DNA from: Ruegeria sp. ANG-S4
Lineage (GTDB): Bacteria; Pseudomonadota; Alphaproteobacteria; Rhodobacterales; Rhodobacteraceae
DNA: 64,000 nt
NCBI RefSeq assembly: GCF_000814005.1
Contig: NZ_JWLK01000010.1
Location: 1 to 64,000, forward strand
Reading direction: 5' to 3'
Part shown: positions 1 to 6,966 of the stretch, piece by piece
Layout: every line of letters begins with the position of its first letter
How positions within the stretch are numbered: position 1 is the stretch's first letter
Made by a program: the position numbers and the translations under genes
The notes under the pieces: model-generated
The model's input: only the letters and a program-made list of their open reading frames with translations
What the model was told of the DNA's origin: nothing
Database searches by the model: none

Positions 1-31
1 ACCGCAGGTCGAGCGGCGTTCGTCCTGCCGC

Positions 32-2005
32 TCATTCCGCCGCCACCTTGTGCTGTGCAACCGTGACTACCGGCGCATCGACGATCTCCAACGTGGCGCT
101 GATCGATCCTTTGCGACCGTCCTCATACGTCACTTCGGTTGTGGTCGAGACGGTCTTGGCCCCGTCATAAAGCGCGTCGATGATGTCCTGAAACTTCTCT
201 TCGACAAAGCGGCGACGGACCTTACGAGTGCGGGTCATCTCACCATCGTCCGCATCCAGTTCCTTGTGCAGAACCACAAAGCGATGGACCTGACAGCCCG
301 ACAGCATATCGTCAGCAGCGACCGACTTGTTCACGGCCTCGACATGGGACTTTATCGTCTCTAACACGCGCGGATTTGCCGTCAGTTCCTGGTACGAGCC
401 GTAAGCCACGTTGTTCCGCTCGGCCCAATTTCCGACAGCGGTCAGGTCAATATTGATGAAGGCCACACAGCGGTCCTTGCCGTTGCCAAAAAGGACGACT
501 TCAAGAATATCGGGATAGAACTTCAGCTTGTTCTCGACATATTTCGGCGCGAACATTGACCCGTCGGCCATTTTGCCAACATCCTTGGCGCGGTCGATGA
601 TCCGCAGATGACCTGAACTTTCCTCGATAAACCCGGCGTCCCCGGTCGCGACCCAACCCTCGGCGTCCTTGGTCGACGCGGTTGAATCCGGGTTGTTGTA
701 GTACTCAACAAACACACCGGGTGAGCGATAGTGGATCTCGCCCGCGTCATCGATCTTCAACTCCACCGCAGGGGCGGGCACGCCAACCGTATCCGCGCGC
801 ACCTCACCATCGGGCTGCTGTGTGATGAAAACGGTCGCTTCGGTCTGACCATAAAGCTGTTTCAGGTTGATGCCCAAAGACCGATAGAAATCAAAGATTT
901 CCGGCCCGATTGCCTCGCCCGCCGTATATCCGACACGGAACCGGCCATAGCCCAGAGTGTCCTTGAGCGGGCCGTAGACCAGCATGTTGCCCAGCGCGTA
1001 TTTCACCCGGTCCGCAAATCCGACCGGCTTACCGTCAAGCAGCAGACCCCCAACCTTTTTGGCGTGCTCCATGAAGTTGTGGAACATTCGCTGCTTCAGC
1101 TTTCCCGCATCCTCCATGCGGATCATTACGTTGGTCAGCTGGGTCTCGAACACGCGCGGCGGAGCGAAGAAATAGGTTGGCCCGATTTCGCGAAGGTCGG
1201 TCATCATCGTGTCGGCGCTTTCGGGGCAGTTCACACAGAACCCGCACCAATAGGCCTGACCGATTGAAAAGATGAAATCGCCGACCCATGCCATCGGCAG
1301 ATAGGACAGAATGTCTTCATTGCGGGTCAGGTGGTCGAATTCGGCAGAATTCTTTGCACTTTCAATGACATTGCGGTTCGACAGCACAACGCCTTTGGGC
1401 TTGCCCGTGGTGCCCGAGGTATAAAGCATCACGCAGGTATCGTCATAGGTGATCGCAGCGATCCGCTTGTCCAGTTCCGCGTCAAACCGCGCGTGACTGG
1501 CGCTGCCCTCGGCCATGATGTCCTCAAGCGCGTTCATCTGGGAATGATCGTATTTCCGCATCCCGCGCTTGTCGGTATAGAGTATTTGTTTGACTTGATG
1601 GAGATTTTCCTGAATCTCGATGACTTTGTCGACCTGCTCCTGATCGCCGCAGACAACATACTTCGCGCCGCAGTGTTCCAGCACATAAGCCATCTCTTCG
1701 GCCACTGAGTCCTGATAGAGCGGGACGGGAACCGCGCCCACCATTTGCGCTGCGACCATCGACCAGTAATGCGCCGGACGGTTACGGCCAATGACGGCGA
1801 TATGGTCGCCCTTCTCAACACCAAGCTCCAGAAACCCAAGCGCGATGGCGCGAACCTCATGGGCAGACTCTGCCCAGGACCAGCATTGCCAGATCCCGAA
1901 TTCCTTTTCCCGATAAGCCGGAGCGTCCCCGAACTGGGTCGCATTGCGGTGTAACAGCGCCGGAAGGGAGGTCATCCCTTCGGCGCCCGACTGCGTCTGA
2001 GCCAA
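32..2005 (-). CDS. AMP-dependent acyl-CoA synthetase (long-chain fatty acid-CoA ligase type)
   Basis: ATP-dependent activation of a carboxylic acid, probably a fatty acid, to its CoA thioester in the cytoplasm. The AMP-binding signature YTSGTTGKPKG is at about residues 195-205, the later motif YGQTEA and the ATGD/DRAKD elements follow, giving the full ANL fold at about 657 residues. I start at a TTG codon because GGGAGGAG lies 7 bases upstream; a GTG six codons earlier would put that Shine-Dalgarno inside the gene, and an ATG ten codons later is a further option. Substrate cannot be read from sequence. Downstream genes lie off the left edge (only 31 bases remain). Single gene behind its own promoter candidate. 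Confidence 0.9.
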   Translation of the reverse strand: MAQTQSGAEGMTSLPALLHRNATQFGDAPAYREKEFGIWQCWSWAESAHEVRAIALGFLELGVEKGDHIAVIGRNRPAHYWSMVAAQMVGAVPVPLYQDSVAEEMAYVLEHCGAKYVVCGDQEQVDKVIEIQENLHQVKQILYTDKRGMRKYDHSQMNALEDIMAEGSASHARFDAELDKRIAAITYDDTCVMLYTSGTTGKPKGVVLSNRNVIESAKNSAEFDHLTRNEDILSYLPMAWVGDFIFSIGQAYWCGFCVNCPESADTMMTDLREIGPTYFFAPPRVFETQLTNVMIRMEDAGKLKQRMFHNFMEHAKKVGGLLLDGKPVGFADRVKYALGNMLVYGPLKDTLGYGRFRVGYTAGEAIGPEIFDFYRSLGINLKQLYGQTEATVFITQQPDGEVRADTVGVPAPAVELKIDDAGEIHYRSPGVFVEYYNNPDSTASTKDAEGWVATGDAGFIEESSGHLRIIDRAKDVGKMADGSMFAPKYVENKLKFYPDILEVVLFGNGKDRCVAFINIDLTAVGNWAERNNVAYGSYQELTANPRVLETIKSHVEAVNKSVAADDMLSGCQVHRFVVLHKELDADDGEMTRTRKVRRRFVEEKFQDIIDALYDGAKTVSTTTEVTYEDGRKGSISATLEIVDAPVVTVAQHKVAAE

Positions 2006-2012
2006 TCTTTTT

Positions 2013-2020
2013 CTCCTCCC
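2013..2020 (-). promoter_or_regulatory. Shine-Dalgarno that decides the TTG start of the acyl-CoA synthetase
   Basis: Reads GGGAGGAG on the minus strand, seven bases before a TTG codon that begins M-A-Q-T-Q. The in-frame ATG ten codons downstream has no comparable site. Confidence 0.6.
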
Positions 2021-2083
2021 CACCCGACCCCTCCCCGGGCCGGAAATGGCGGGTCCGGGTCAGGCCCGAACACCAATGCCCCG

Positions 2084-2112
2084 ATTAGGAGCAAGCGGAG
2101 GATCAGCGTCAA
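2084..2112 (-). promoter_or_regulatory. Candidate sigma-70 promoter for the acyl-CoA synthetase
   Basis: On the minus strand TTGACG (2107-2112), a 17-base spacer, then CCTAAT (2084-2089). The -35 hexamer matches the usual alphaproteobacterial form and the -10 keeps four of six consensus positions. It lies about 80 bases before the start codon. Confidence 0.5.
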
Positions 2113-2131
2113 GTTTTGCCTGATGTTTTCT

Positions 2132-2147
2132 CAATTCTTACGAATTG
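2132..2147. repeat. Perfect inverted repeat, possible operator
   Basis: CAATTC-TTAC-GAATTG, two 6-base arms around a 4-base centre, about 20 bases upstream of the -35 of the acyl-CoA synthetase promoter candidate. The position would suit an activator or repressor site. No regulator gene is adjacent. Confidence 0.35.
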
Positions 2148-2232
2148 TAACAGGGTTCGAAGGGTGAACTTCCGCGTTGTGCAAGATGTAAATCGAAAGG
2201 TTCCAAAACGGCGCGGGTTAGTGTTCAGCTCA

Positions 2233-2241
2233 TTATCCACA
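2233..2241 (+). promoter_or_regulatory. Single consensus DnaA box (TTATCCACA)
   Basis: An exact match to the 9-base DnaA box in a non-coding, AT-richer stretch. Only one box is seen, so this is not an origin by itself and could be chance. Confidence 0.25.
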
Positions 2242-2324
2242 TGTTGCTTGTATTGCGGCAAGATGCGTTGGTGTGCGACGCGGCGAAAGGCAAGTAAGAA
2301 CCCGCGAAGAGCCGCGCCAGAACT

Positions 2325-2630
2325 TCAATATTTCTTTTCGAAATGCCGCGCGAACGTTTCAAATCGCTTTAAAACTCTTTGCGCTTCTTCCGGCACAAAG
2401 GATTTTTCTGGGTCGCCACCTGCCATCAGTTTGACACTGTCCATTTTGTCAAAACTATATTTGGTCATGAATTCCGTCTCGTCCTCGGTTTCGCGGCGAA
2501 AGACCTCAACATCGAGCAAACCTGGGATTTCCTTGGCAAGAATGGCAGGAATTATCTTGGTGGTTAAAAGGTGCTCGTACGCGTCTGCGTTTTCATGGGT
2601 GGTCCATCCTTGCCAAATTCGAACGATCAT
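2325..2630 (-). CDS. Antibiotic biosynthesis monooxygenase (ABM)-domain protein
   Basis: Small 101-residue protein of the dimeric alpha/beta-barrel ABM type. It opens with MIVRIWQGWT and contains the pattern IIPAILAKEIPGLLDVEVFRR, a typical first half of this fold in which two chains form one site. Members range from monooxygenases to proteins of unknown role, so no reaction is assigned. It stands alone between the acyl-CoA synthetase and a RidA-family gene, all on the same strand but separated by 170-320 bases. No catalytic signature is visible. Confidence 0.75.
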   Translation of the reverse strand: MIVRIWQGWTTHENADAYEHLLTTKIIPAILAKEIPGLLDVEVFRRETEDETEFMTKYSFDKMDSVKLMAGGDPEKSFVPEEAQRVLKRFETFARHFEKKY

Positions 2631-2797
2631 AGAAAGCCCCTTCGTGAATCCGATCTAATTCATCTCATTTGACACTACACCAGAATCCAAACCAGATTTC
2701 GCAAGCGTGTCGAGCAGCCGATCCGCGTACAGTTTGGATAACGACGTGGGCCACCAAGCGCGGCAACCTTGGACCCAGACCCACCCGTCAACTGTGA

Positions 2798-3220
2798 CTA
2801 CCATTTCGGTTCGTGGAACCGGTCAAATGGGATGACCGCGACCGGGACGAGTTCGACCAAAAGCTCGGGCGTGACCAGACCCGGCGTTTGGATAAGAATG
2901 CTTGCCGGCGCGATGTCTGGCGCGAGTTTTTCGGCGCGCACTTTTTGAATGGCGGGCATGTCCTCGGCGTGCAGAAAATAGATGGTGAGCGAGACCATAT
3001 CCTCGAACCGGCCACCAACCGCGCGTAGAATATGTTCCACGTTATCAAAGCATTGCCTGATTTGCGCCTCGCAGTCGTTTTCCCCGATCAGATTGCCGTC
3101 ACCGTCCCAGGCAACCTGCCCTGTCATGCGAAGGGTCTTGCCTTCGGGTTCAATAATTCCGTGATTGAAGGCGCGACCAAATTGTGGCCAACCCGTTGGC
3201 GGGTTGAAGCGTGTCGTCAT
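2798..3220 (-). CDS. RidA family protein (YjgF/YER057c/UK114)
   Basis: 140 residues, the usual size of this trimeric family. RidA proper deaminates reactive enamine/imine intermediates; many relatives have other or unknown substrates. Here the N-terminal FNHGIIEPEGKTLRMTGQVAWD segment, the QIRQCFDNVEHIL helix and the SLTIYFL strand match the family. The RidA active-site arginine region (usually near residue 105 in an R-x-x-V setting) reads PGLVTPELLVELVPVAV, without that arginine, so it probably belongs to a non-deaminase subgroup. Confidence 0.8.
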   Translation of the reverse strand: MTTRFNPPTGWPQFGRAFNHGIIEPEGKTLRMTGQVAWDGDGNLIGENDCEAQIRQCFDNVEHILRAVGGRFEDMVSLTIYFLHAEDMPAIQKVRAEKLAPDIAPASILIQTPGLVTPELLVELVPVAVIPFDRFHEPKW

Positions 3221-3245
3221 AACGATCTCCGAGATGTATTCGGGC

Positions 3246-3259
3246 GAACCTTACGGTTC
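3246..3259. repeat. Inverted repeat upstream of the RidA-family gene
   Basis: GAACC-TTAC-GGTTC, perfect 5-base arms extended by two near-matching bases (minus strand GTGAACC ... GGTTCGC). It lies 26 bases before the start codon and shares the CTTACG core with the repeat at 2132-2147. A repressor site or a 5'-leader hairpin are both possible. Confidence 0.35.
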
Positions 3260-3423
3260 ACCTGACACGGCAGCAAGGCGGATCTGCGCCGTCTCATGGC
3301 GTTGAAAGAAGCCAACACTATAGGCCGATCTGACAGATTTATCGTCGCACCCATCAATGGCCTGCCGCACGAGGTTGGAACGCCGGACCACCCGCAAGCT
3401 TGGCTTTCCGTCCGGTAAACGGA

Positions 3424-3984
3424 TCACCCAGCTGAATGTGCCCTGCCTTCCCGTCGGCGGGTGTTGACGGCCCGAATAACGGCTTTTGCGTCTGCGGGCG
3501 GCTCTTGCTCCACGCGTCGATAGTTGGTTCCGTCAATGTTGCGCGAGAGCAAGCCGCATGAGATCATGGACCGCCTCAAAGTCGCCGGGTCTTCAAACAG
3601 ATGTTCACCGGAGAAGTGATCGTTTACAGCCCGCTCTCCAAGCGCCCGCTTTGCGGGAAAGTTTGCCCAAAGTGCCCACAGGGCCAGCGTTTGGACAGAG
3701 CGCCGGGACGGCCACTGGCGCAATCGGCCAAATTGATCGAACTGGTTCAGAACACGGTGAGCCGTTCGCGTGTCGGCAACGGTGTTTTCCGATGTCTCTT
3801 TAAGACGATCGGCGACAACAACAGAGGCCCGCATATGTTGAATGTTCTGAAATCCGGCCGCACGCGCGACCATGTTCATCAGCTTAAGGTGGGATGGGCT
3901 GGTGTCGCCCAACTGCCTTGCGAGAGACCGCGCAAAAACGGCTACGTCTTCGACCCGCAATGGGATAGGTTTTTTGGTCATCAT
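3424..3984 (-). CDS. DUF2087-domain protein of unknown function
   Basis: About 186 residues. The C-terminal part (about 95-165) has the DUF2087 pattern: LWANFPAKRALGERAVNDHF, then DPATLRRSMISCGLLSR and DGTNYRRV, which resembles a small winged-helix fold. The N-terminal helix RSLARQLGDTSPSHLKLMNM followed by VARAAGFQNIQHM resembles a short helical domain found in glyoxalase-like proteins. I start at the ATG-ATG pair at 3984 because the frame upstream lacks family-like sequence. A basic tail (RRREGR) ends the protein. Function unknown; nucleic-acid binding is only a guess from basic content. Confidence 0.6.
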   Translation of the reverse strand: MMTKKPIPLRVEDVAVFARSLARQLGDTSPSHLKLMNMVARAAGFQNIQHMRASVVVADRLKETSENTVADTRTAHRVLNQFDQFGRLRQWPSRRSVQTLALWALWANFPAKRALGERAVNDHFSGEHLFEDPATLRRSMISCGLLSRNIDGTNYRRVEQEPPADAKAVIRAVNTRRREGRAHSAG

Positions 3985-4241
3985 ACATCCAAGCCGGGCG
4001 TGCCACTGCATTGCCGGTCGCTGCTTGACAAAACGACGCCCTACCGAATGCGATGTCGTTATGGTCTGTTTTGGCAGGTTTAGCACTCCGACTGGAGCAG
4101 CGACGCCTCGGTGTCTGCCGACCGTAGCCCACTCATATGCAGAAACAGCCAACGGCGCAACCTTGGGGGGCGTCTACGACCTGACGGGCAACTTCTTCTT
4201 GATGTTCGGCACCGTCCACGGAACCGCGTCAGAAGCGATGT

Positions 4242-4260
4242 GTGAACCTTTTGTTCACAA
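4242..4260. repeat. 7-base inverted repeat straddling the mutT stop codon
   Basis: TGTGAAC-CTTTT-GTTCACA, perfect arms. On the minus strand the mutT stop codon TGA lies in the first arm. No T-run follows on either strand, so it is a poor intrinsic terminator; it may be an mRNA-end hairpin or an operator for the gene downstream. Confidence 0.35.
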
Positions 4261-4653
4261 CCAATCCCTGAGCACAGGGATCAGTGGCACGTCCGCCGCG
4301 GGCATCGGGTAGCTGCGCAGGTCATTTGCGCGGACCCATTTCAGTGTCTGACCTTCCTTGGATTGCGGGATGCCCTCCCATTTCCGGCAGGCAAAGAGCG
4401 GCATCAGCAGGTGGAAATCGTCATAGCTGTGGCTTGCGAAGGTCAGCGGGGCGAGGCAGGAGGTCCAGGTGTTGATGCCCAGCTCTTCTTCCAACTCGCG
4501 GATCAGCGCAGCTTCGGGGGTTTCGCCGGGTTCGACCTTGCCGCCGGGGAATTCCCAGAGGCCGGCCATGGATTTGCCCTCGGGGCGTTGGGCCAGCAGG
4601 ACGCGGCCCTCGATGTCGATCAGGGCGACGGCAGACACTAAGACTGTTTTCAT
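4255..4653 (-). CDS. mutT: MutT-type 8-oxo-dGTP diphosphatase (Nudix)
   Basis: Removes oxidised dGTP from the nucleotide pool by hydrolysing it to the monophosphate. The Nudix box is complete (GGKVEPGETPEAALIRELEE, then ELGI), and LAQRPEGKSMAGLWEFPGGK before it is typical of MutT. 132 residues from the ATG at 4653; a GTG eleven codons upstream is possible but adds non-family sequence. It lies 55 bases after argJ on the same strand and probably shares its transcript. Confidence 0.85.
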   Translation of the reverse strand: MKTVLVSAVALIDIEGRVLLAQRPEGKSMAGLWEFPGGKVEPGETPEAALIRELEEELGINTWTSCLAPLTFASHSYDDFHLLMPLFACRKWEGIPQSKEGQTLKWVRANDLRSYPMPAADVPLIPVLRDWL

Positions 4654-4708
4654 GGTCGCGATCCCGGGCGCAAAACCGGGCTCCACTTTTGCTGGAATTG
4701 CTCCGGCT

Positions 4709-5935
4709 TCACGAGCGATAATCCGCGTTGATCTCGATATAGCCGTGGGTCAGATCGCAGGTCCAGACAGTAGAGGCCCCCTCGCCCAAGCCTAAATCGA
4801 CCGCGATCACGAGGTTCTGGCCTTTCATATAGGCGGCGGCGTCTTCTTCGCGGTAATCCGGGCTGACCCAGCCTTTTTCGGCGACGAGGATATCGCCGAA
4901 GGATATGCTCAGACGGTCGCGATCGGCGGCGGCACCGGATTTGCCGATGGCCATGACGACGCGGCCCCAGTTCGGATCTTCGCCCGCAATGGCGGTTTTG
5001 ACCAATGGTGAATTAGCGATGGCCAGCCCGTGGGTCTTGGCGTCGGCATCCGTGGCGGCTCCGATCACACGAATTTCCACGAATTTCGTGGCGCCTTCAC
5101 CGTCGCGCACCACCTGCTGCGCAAGATTCAGCATCACGGTTTCAAGCGCCTGTGCAAAGGCCGCATTGCCTGTGGCATCGACGCCCGAGGCCCCGGTCGC
5201 GCACAATAGCAGGCTGTCCGAGGTCGAGGTGTCGCTGTCCACCGTTATGCAGTTGAAGGTCCGATCAGTCTGTGCGCCCAGCATCGATTGCAGCGCCGAT
5301 TGGTCAACCTGCGCATCGGTGAAGATATAGACCAGCATCGTCGCCATATCGGGGGCGATCATGCCGGAGCCCTTCGCAATCCCTGCAATAGAGACTGTTT
5401 TGCCGTTAATCTCGACCTGTGCCGAGGCCCCTTTCGGGAAGGTATCGGTGGTCATGATCGCCCGCGCCGCGTCCTCGATGGCGTAGCGGCTGAGGGTGGA
5501 TTTCAGCGTCTCAAGCTGTGCGACGATACGGTCATGGGGCAGCGGCTCGCCGATCACACCCGTCGAGGAGGTGAACACCCGATCCACGGCAACACCGGTG
5601 GCTTTGGCGACCGCTTGGGTCAACTCGGCCACCGAGGCCTGGCCATAATGGCCGGTGAAAGCATTGGCGTTGCCCGAATTCACCAGGATCGCCGCTGGCC
5701 CTTCCGATGGGCCGCCGATCTTGTCCTGACAATCCAGCACGGGTGCTGCACGTGTGGCGGAGCGGGTAAAGACGCCTGCCATCGTAGTGCCCGGATCAAG
5801 CACAGCCAGCATCACATCGGTGCGGCCCTGATAGCGCACGCCAGCCTCGACCGTGGCAAAGCGCACCCCGTCGATTGCGGGCAGTTCCGGAAAAGCCGCC
5901 GGGGCCAGCGGAGAGACCTTGGTAATCGTCGCCAC
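4709..5935 (-). CDS. argJ: Bifunctional glutamate N-acetyltransferase/amino-acid acetyltransferase
   Basis: Transfers the acetyl group from N-acetylornithine to glutamate, and can acetylate glutamate from acetyl-CoA, in arginine synthesis. The precursor self-cleaves before a conserved threonine; the motif is present as KGSGMIAPDMATMLVY, the T of ATML being the nucleophile. 408 residues, normal length. Starts with GTG, with AGGAG nine bases upstream overlapping the end of ppiC. argG, a later step of the same pathway, is 42 kb away. Confidence 0.95.
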   Translation of the reverse strand: MATITKVSPLAPAAFPELPAIDGVRFATVEAGVRYQGRTDVMLAVLDPGTTMAGVFTRSATRAAPVLDCQDKIGGPSEGPAAILVNSGNANAFTGHYGQASVAELTQAVAKATGVAVDRVFTSSTGVIGEPLPHDRIVAQLETLKSTLSRYAIEDAARAIMTTDTFPKGASAQVEINGKTVSIAGIAKGSGMIAPDMATMLVYIFTDAQVDQSALQSMLGAQTDRTFNCITVDSDTSTSDSLLLCATGASGVDATGNAAFAQALETVMLNLAQQVVRDGEGATKFVEIRVIGAATDADAKTHGLAIANSPLVKTAIAGEDPNWGRVVMAIGKSGAAADRDRLSISFGDILVAEKGWVSPDYREEDAAAYMKGQNLVIAVDLGLGEGASTVWTCDLTHGYIEINADYRS

Positions 5936-5941
5936 AGGAAG

Positions 5942-6790
5942 TTACTCCTGAATCAGGTCGATCTGGCGGATGATCTCGGGTCCTGCGCCTTCCAGCGCAG
6001 GCCGATCAATCTGAGCCTGCTGGGTCAGTTCGTCGATGCGGGCCTGAATTGCGTCTTGCTGCAATGTCTGTGCCAGATCCTCGCGAACAGCCGACAGGTC
6101 CGGTGCTTCGGACTTGCGTTTGTCGTTCAGAATGACGATGTGCCAGCCGAACTGGGTCTGAACGGGTTCGGATACCTGCCCTTTTTCAAGTTCCAGGACG
6201 GCTGCCTCAAATTCCGGCACCATACGGCCTTTGCCGAACCACCCGAGTGCTCCGCCATTGGGGCCGGACGGACCGGTGGATTTTTCCTGTGCCAATTCGG
6301 CAAAGTCCGCACCGTCATCCAACTGCGCCTTTATGGCTTTGGCTTCTTCCTCGGTCTCAACAAGAATGTGGCTGGCATCGAATTCGTCTTCGCCTTCGAA
6401 ATTGGCAAACTCATTGTCGTAGGCCGCCTGAATCGCGTCCTCGGTGACTTCCGCATCCGAAATTGCATTTACTGTCTGAACCGCTTGCAGCGAGCGTTCC
6501 TCGTTCTCCAGCGACAACTTGTGCAACGTTGTCAGGGCCTCTTGCTGTTGCCCCAACAATTCCTGCCGCACCAGTTGTTCGAGGATAAAGTCATACAGAA
6601 CGTCGTCTTCCAATTGCTGATACTGCGGCGGCAGGGCCGCCACGGTGGCGATAACGTGACCCAAAGTGATCTCGTCCCCGTTCACCCGCGCAACGACCGT
6701 ATTCACATCCGGGGTGGTTTCGGCGGCAAGCGGCAGGGCCATCACAGCAGCAAGCGCCAGCGATGGCAGAAAAGTGAGGCCTTTGGGCAT
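5942..6790 (-). CDS. Periplasmic parvulin-type peptidyl-prolyl isomerase (PpiC/PrsA-like)
   Basis: 282 residues with an N-terminal signal peptide (MPKGLTFLPSLALAAVMALPLAAET). The rotamase domain lies at about residues 140-230: DASHILVETEEEA, then GPNGGALGWFGKGRMVPEFE and FGWHIVIL, all classic parvulin elements. Flanking helices resemble the SurA/PrsA chaperone part. Likely helps fold secreted or outer-membrane proteins. It is divergent from secA, which makes functional sense, and is followed within 6 bases by argJ. Confidence 0.9.
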   Translation of the reverse strand: MPKGLTFLPSLALAAVMALPLAAETTPDVNTVVARVNGDEITLGHVIATVAALPPQYQQLEDDVLYDFILEQLVRQELLGQQQEALTTLHKLSLENEERSLQAVQTVNAISDAEVTEDAIQAAYDNEFANFEGEDEFDASHILVETEEEAKAIKAQLDDGADFAELAQEKSTGPSGPNGGALGWFGKGRMVPEFEAAVLELEKGQVSEPVQTQFGWHIVILNDKRKSEAPDLSAVREDLAQTLQQDAIQARIDELTQQAQIDRPALEGAGPEIIRQIDLIQE

Positions 6791-6828
6791 GGAATCATCC
6801 TATTTCTTTGCCGCGACAGGGCGCAGCG

Positions 6829-6857
6829 TTGACACTTCAGAACCTGCCGCTTACATC
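6829..6857 (+). promoter_or_regulatory. Candidate secA promoter
   Basis: A perfect TTGACA at 6829-6834, a 17-base spacer, then TACATC. The -10 is weak (three of six). It would leave a leader of about 105 bases before secA. Confidence 0.4.
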
Positions 6858-6966
6858 GCTTTGAAGCCTTGGACAGGGCCGCCTTTCACCCCCCGTATCT
6901 ATGGGTTGCGCGCAAGGTGGGCAAGCCTGTCGCAACCAAGACAAGAACAGATCCGCTGGAGTGAAC

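Larger units (their letters stand above)
2006..2324. other. Intergenic stretch of 319 bases, AT-richer than its surroundings
   Basis: No convincing gene on either strand. It holds the acyl-CoA synthetase promoter candidate, a perfect 6+6 inverted repeat with a TTAC centre, and one consensus DnaA box. The part from about 2115 to 2330 is visibly richer in A and T than the flanking genes. Confidence 0.6.

Noticed and set aside
2233-2241. Replication origin at the DnaA box
   Set aside because: Only one box and no cluster; the parS/parAB end of the window is the origin-proximal side, 60 kb away.
2116-2658. 180-codon open frame on the plus strand over the ABM gene
   Set aside because: The ABM protein on the minus strand explains the codon use; the plus frame has no ribosome site or family pattern.
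3985-4152. N-terminal extension of the DUF2087 protein by 56 codons
   Set aside because: The extra residues do not look like a domain and run through the intergenic region; the ATG-ATG pair is a simpler start, though its ribosome site is weak.
5288-6832. 514-codon open frame opposite argJ and ppiC
   Set aside because: It crosses two well-supported genes on the other strand and has no domain pattern.
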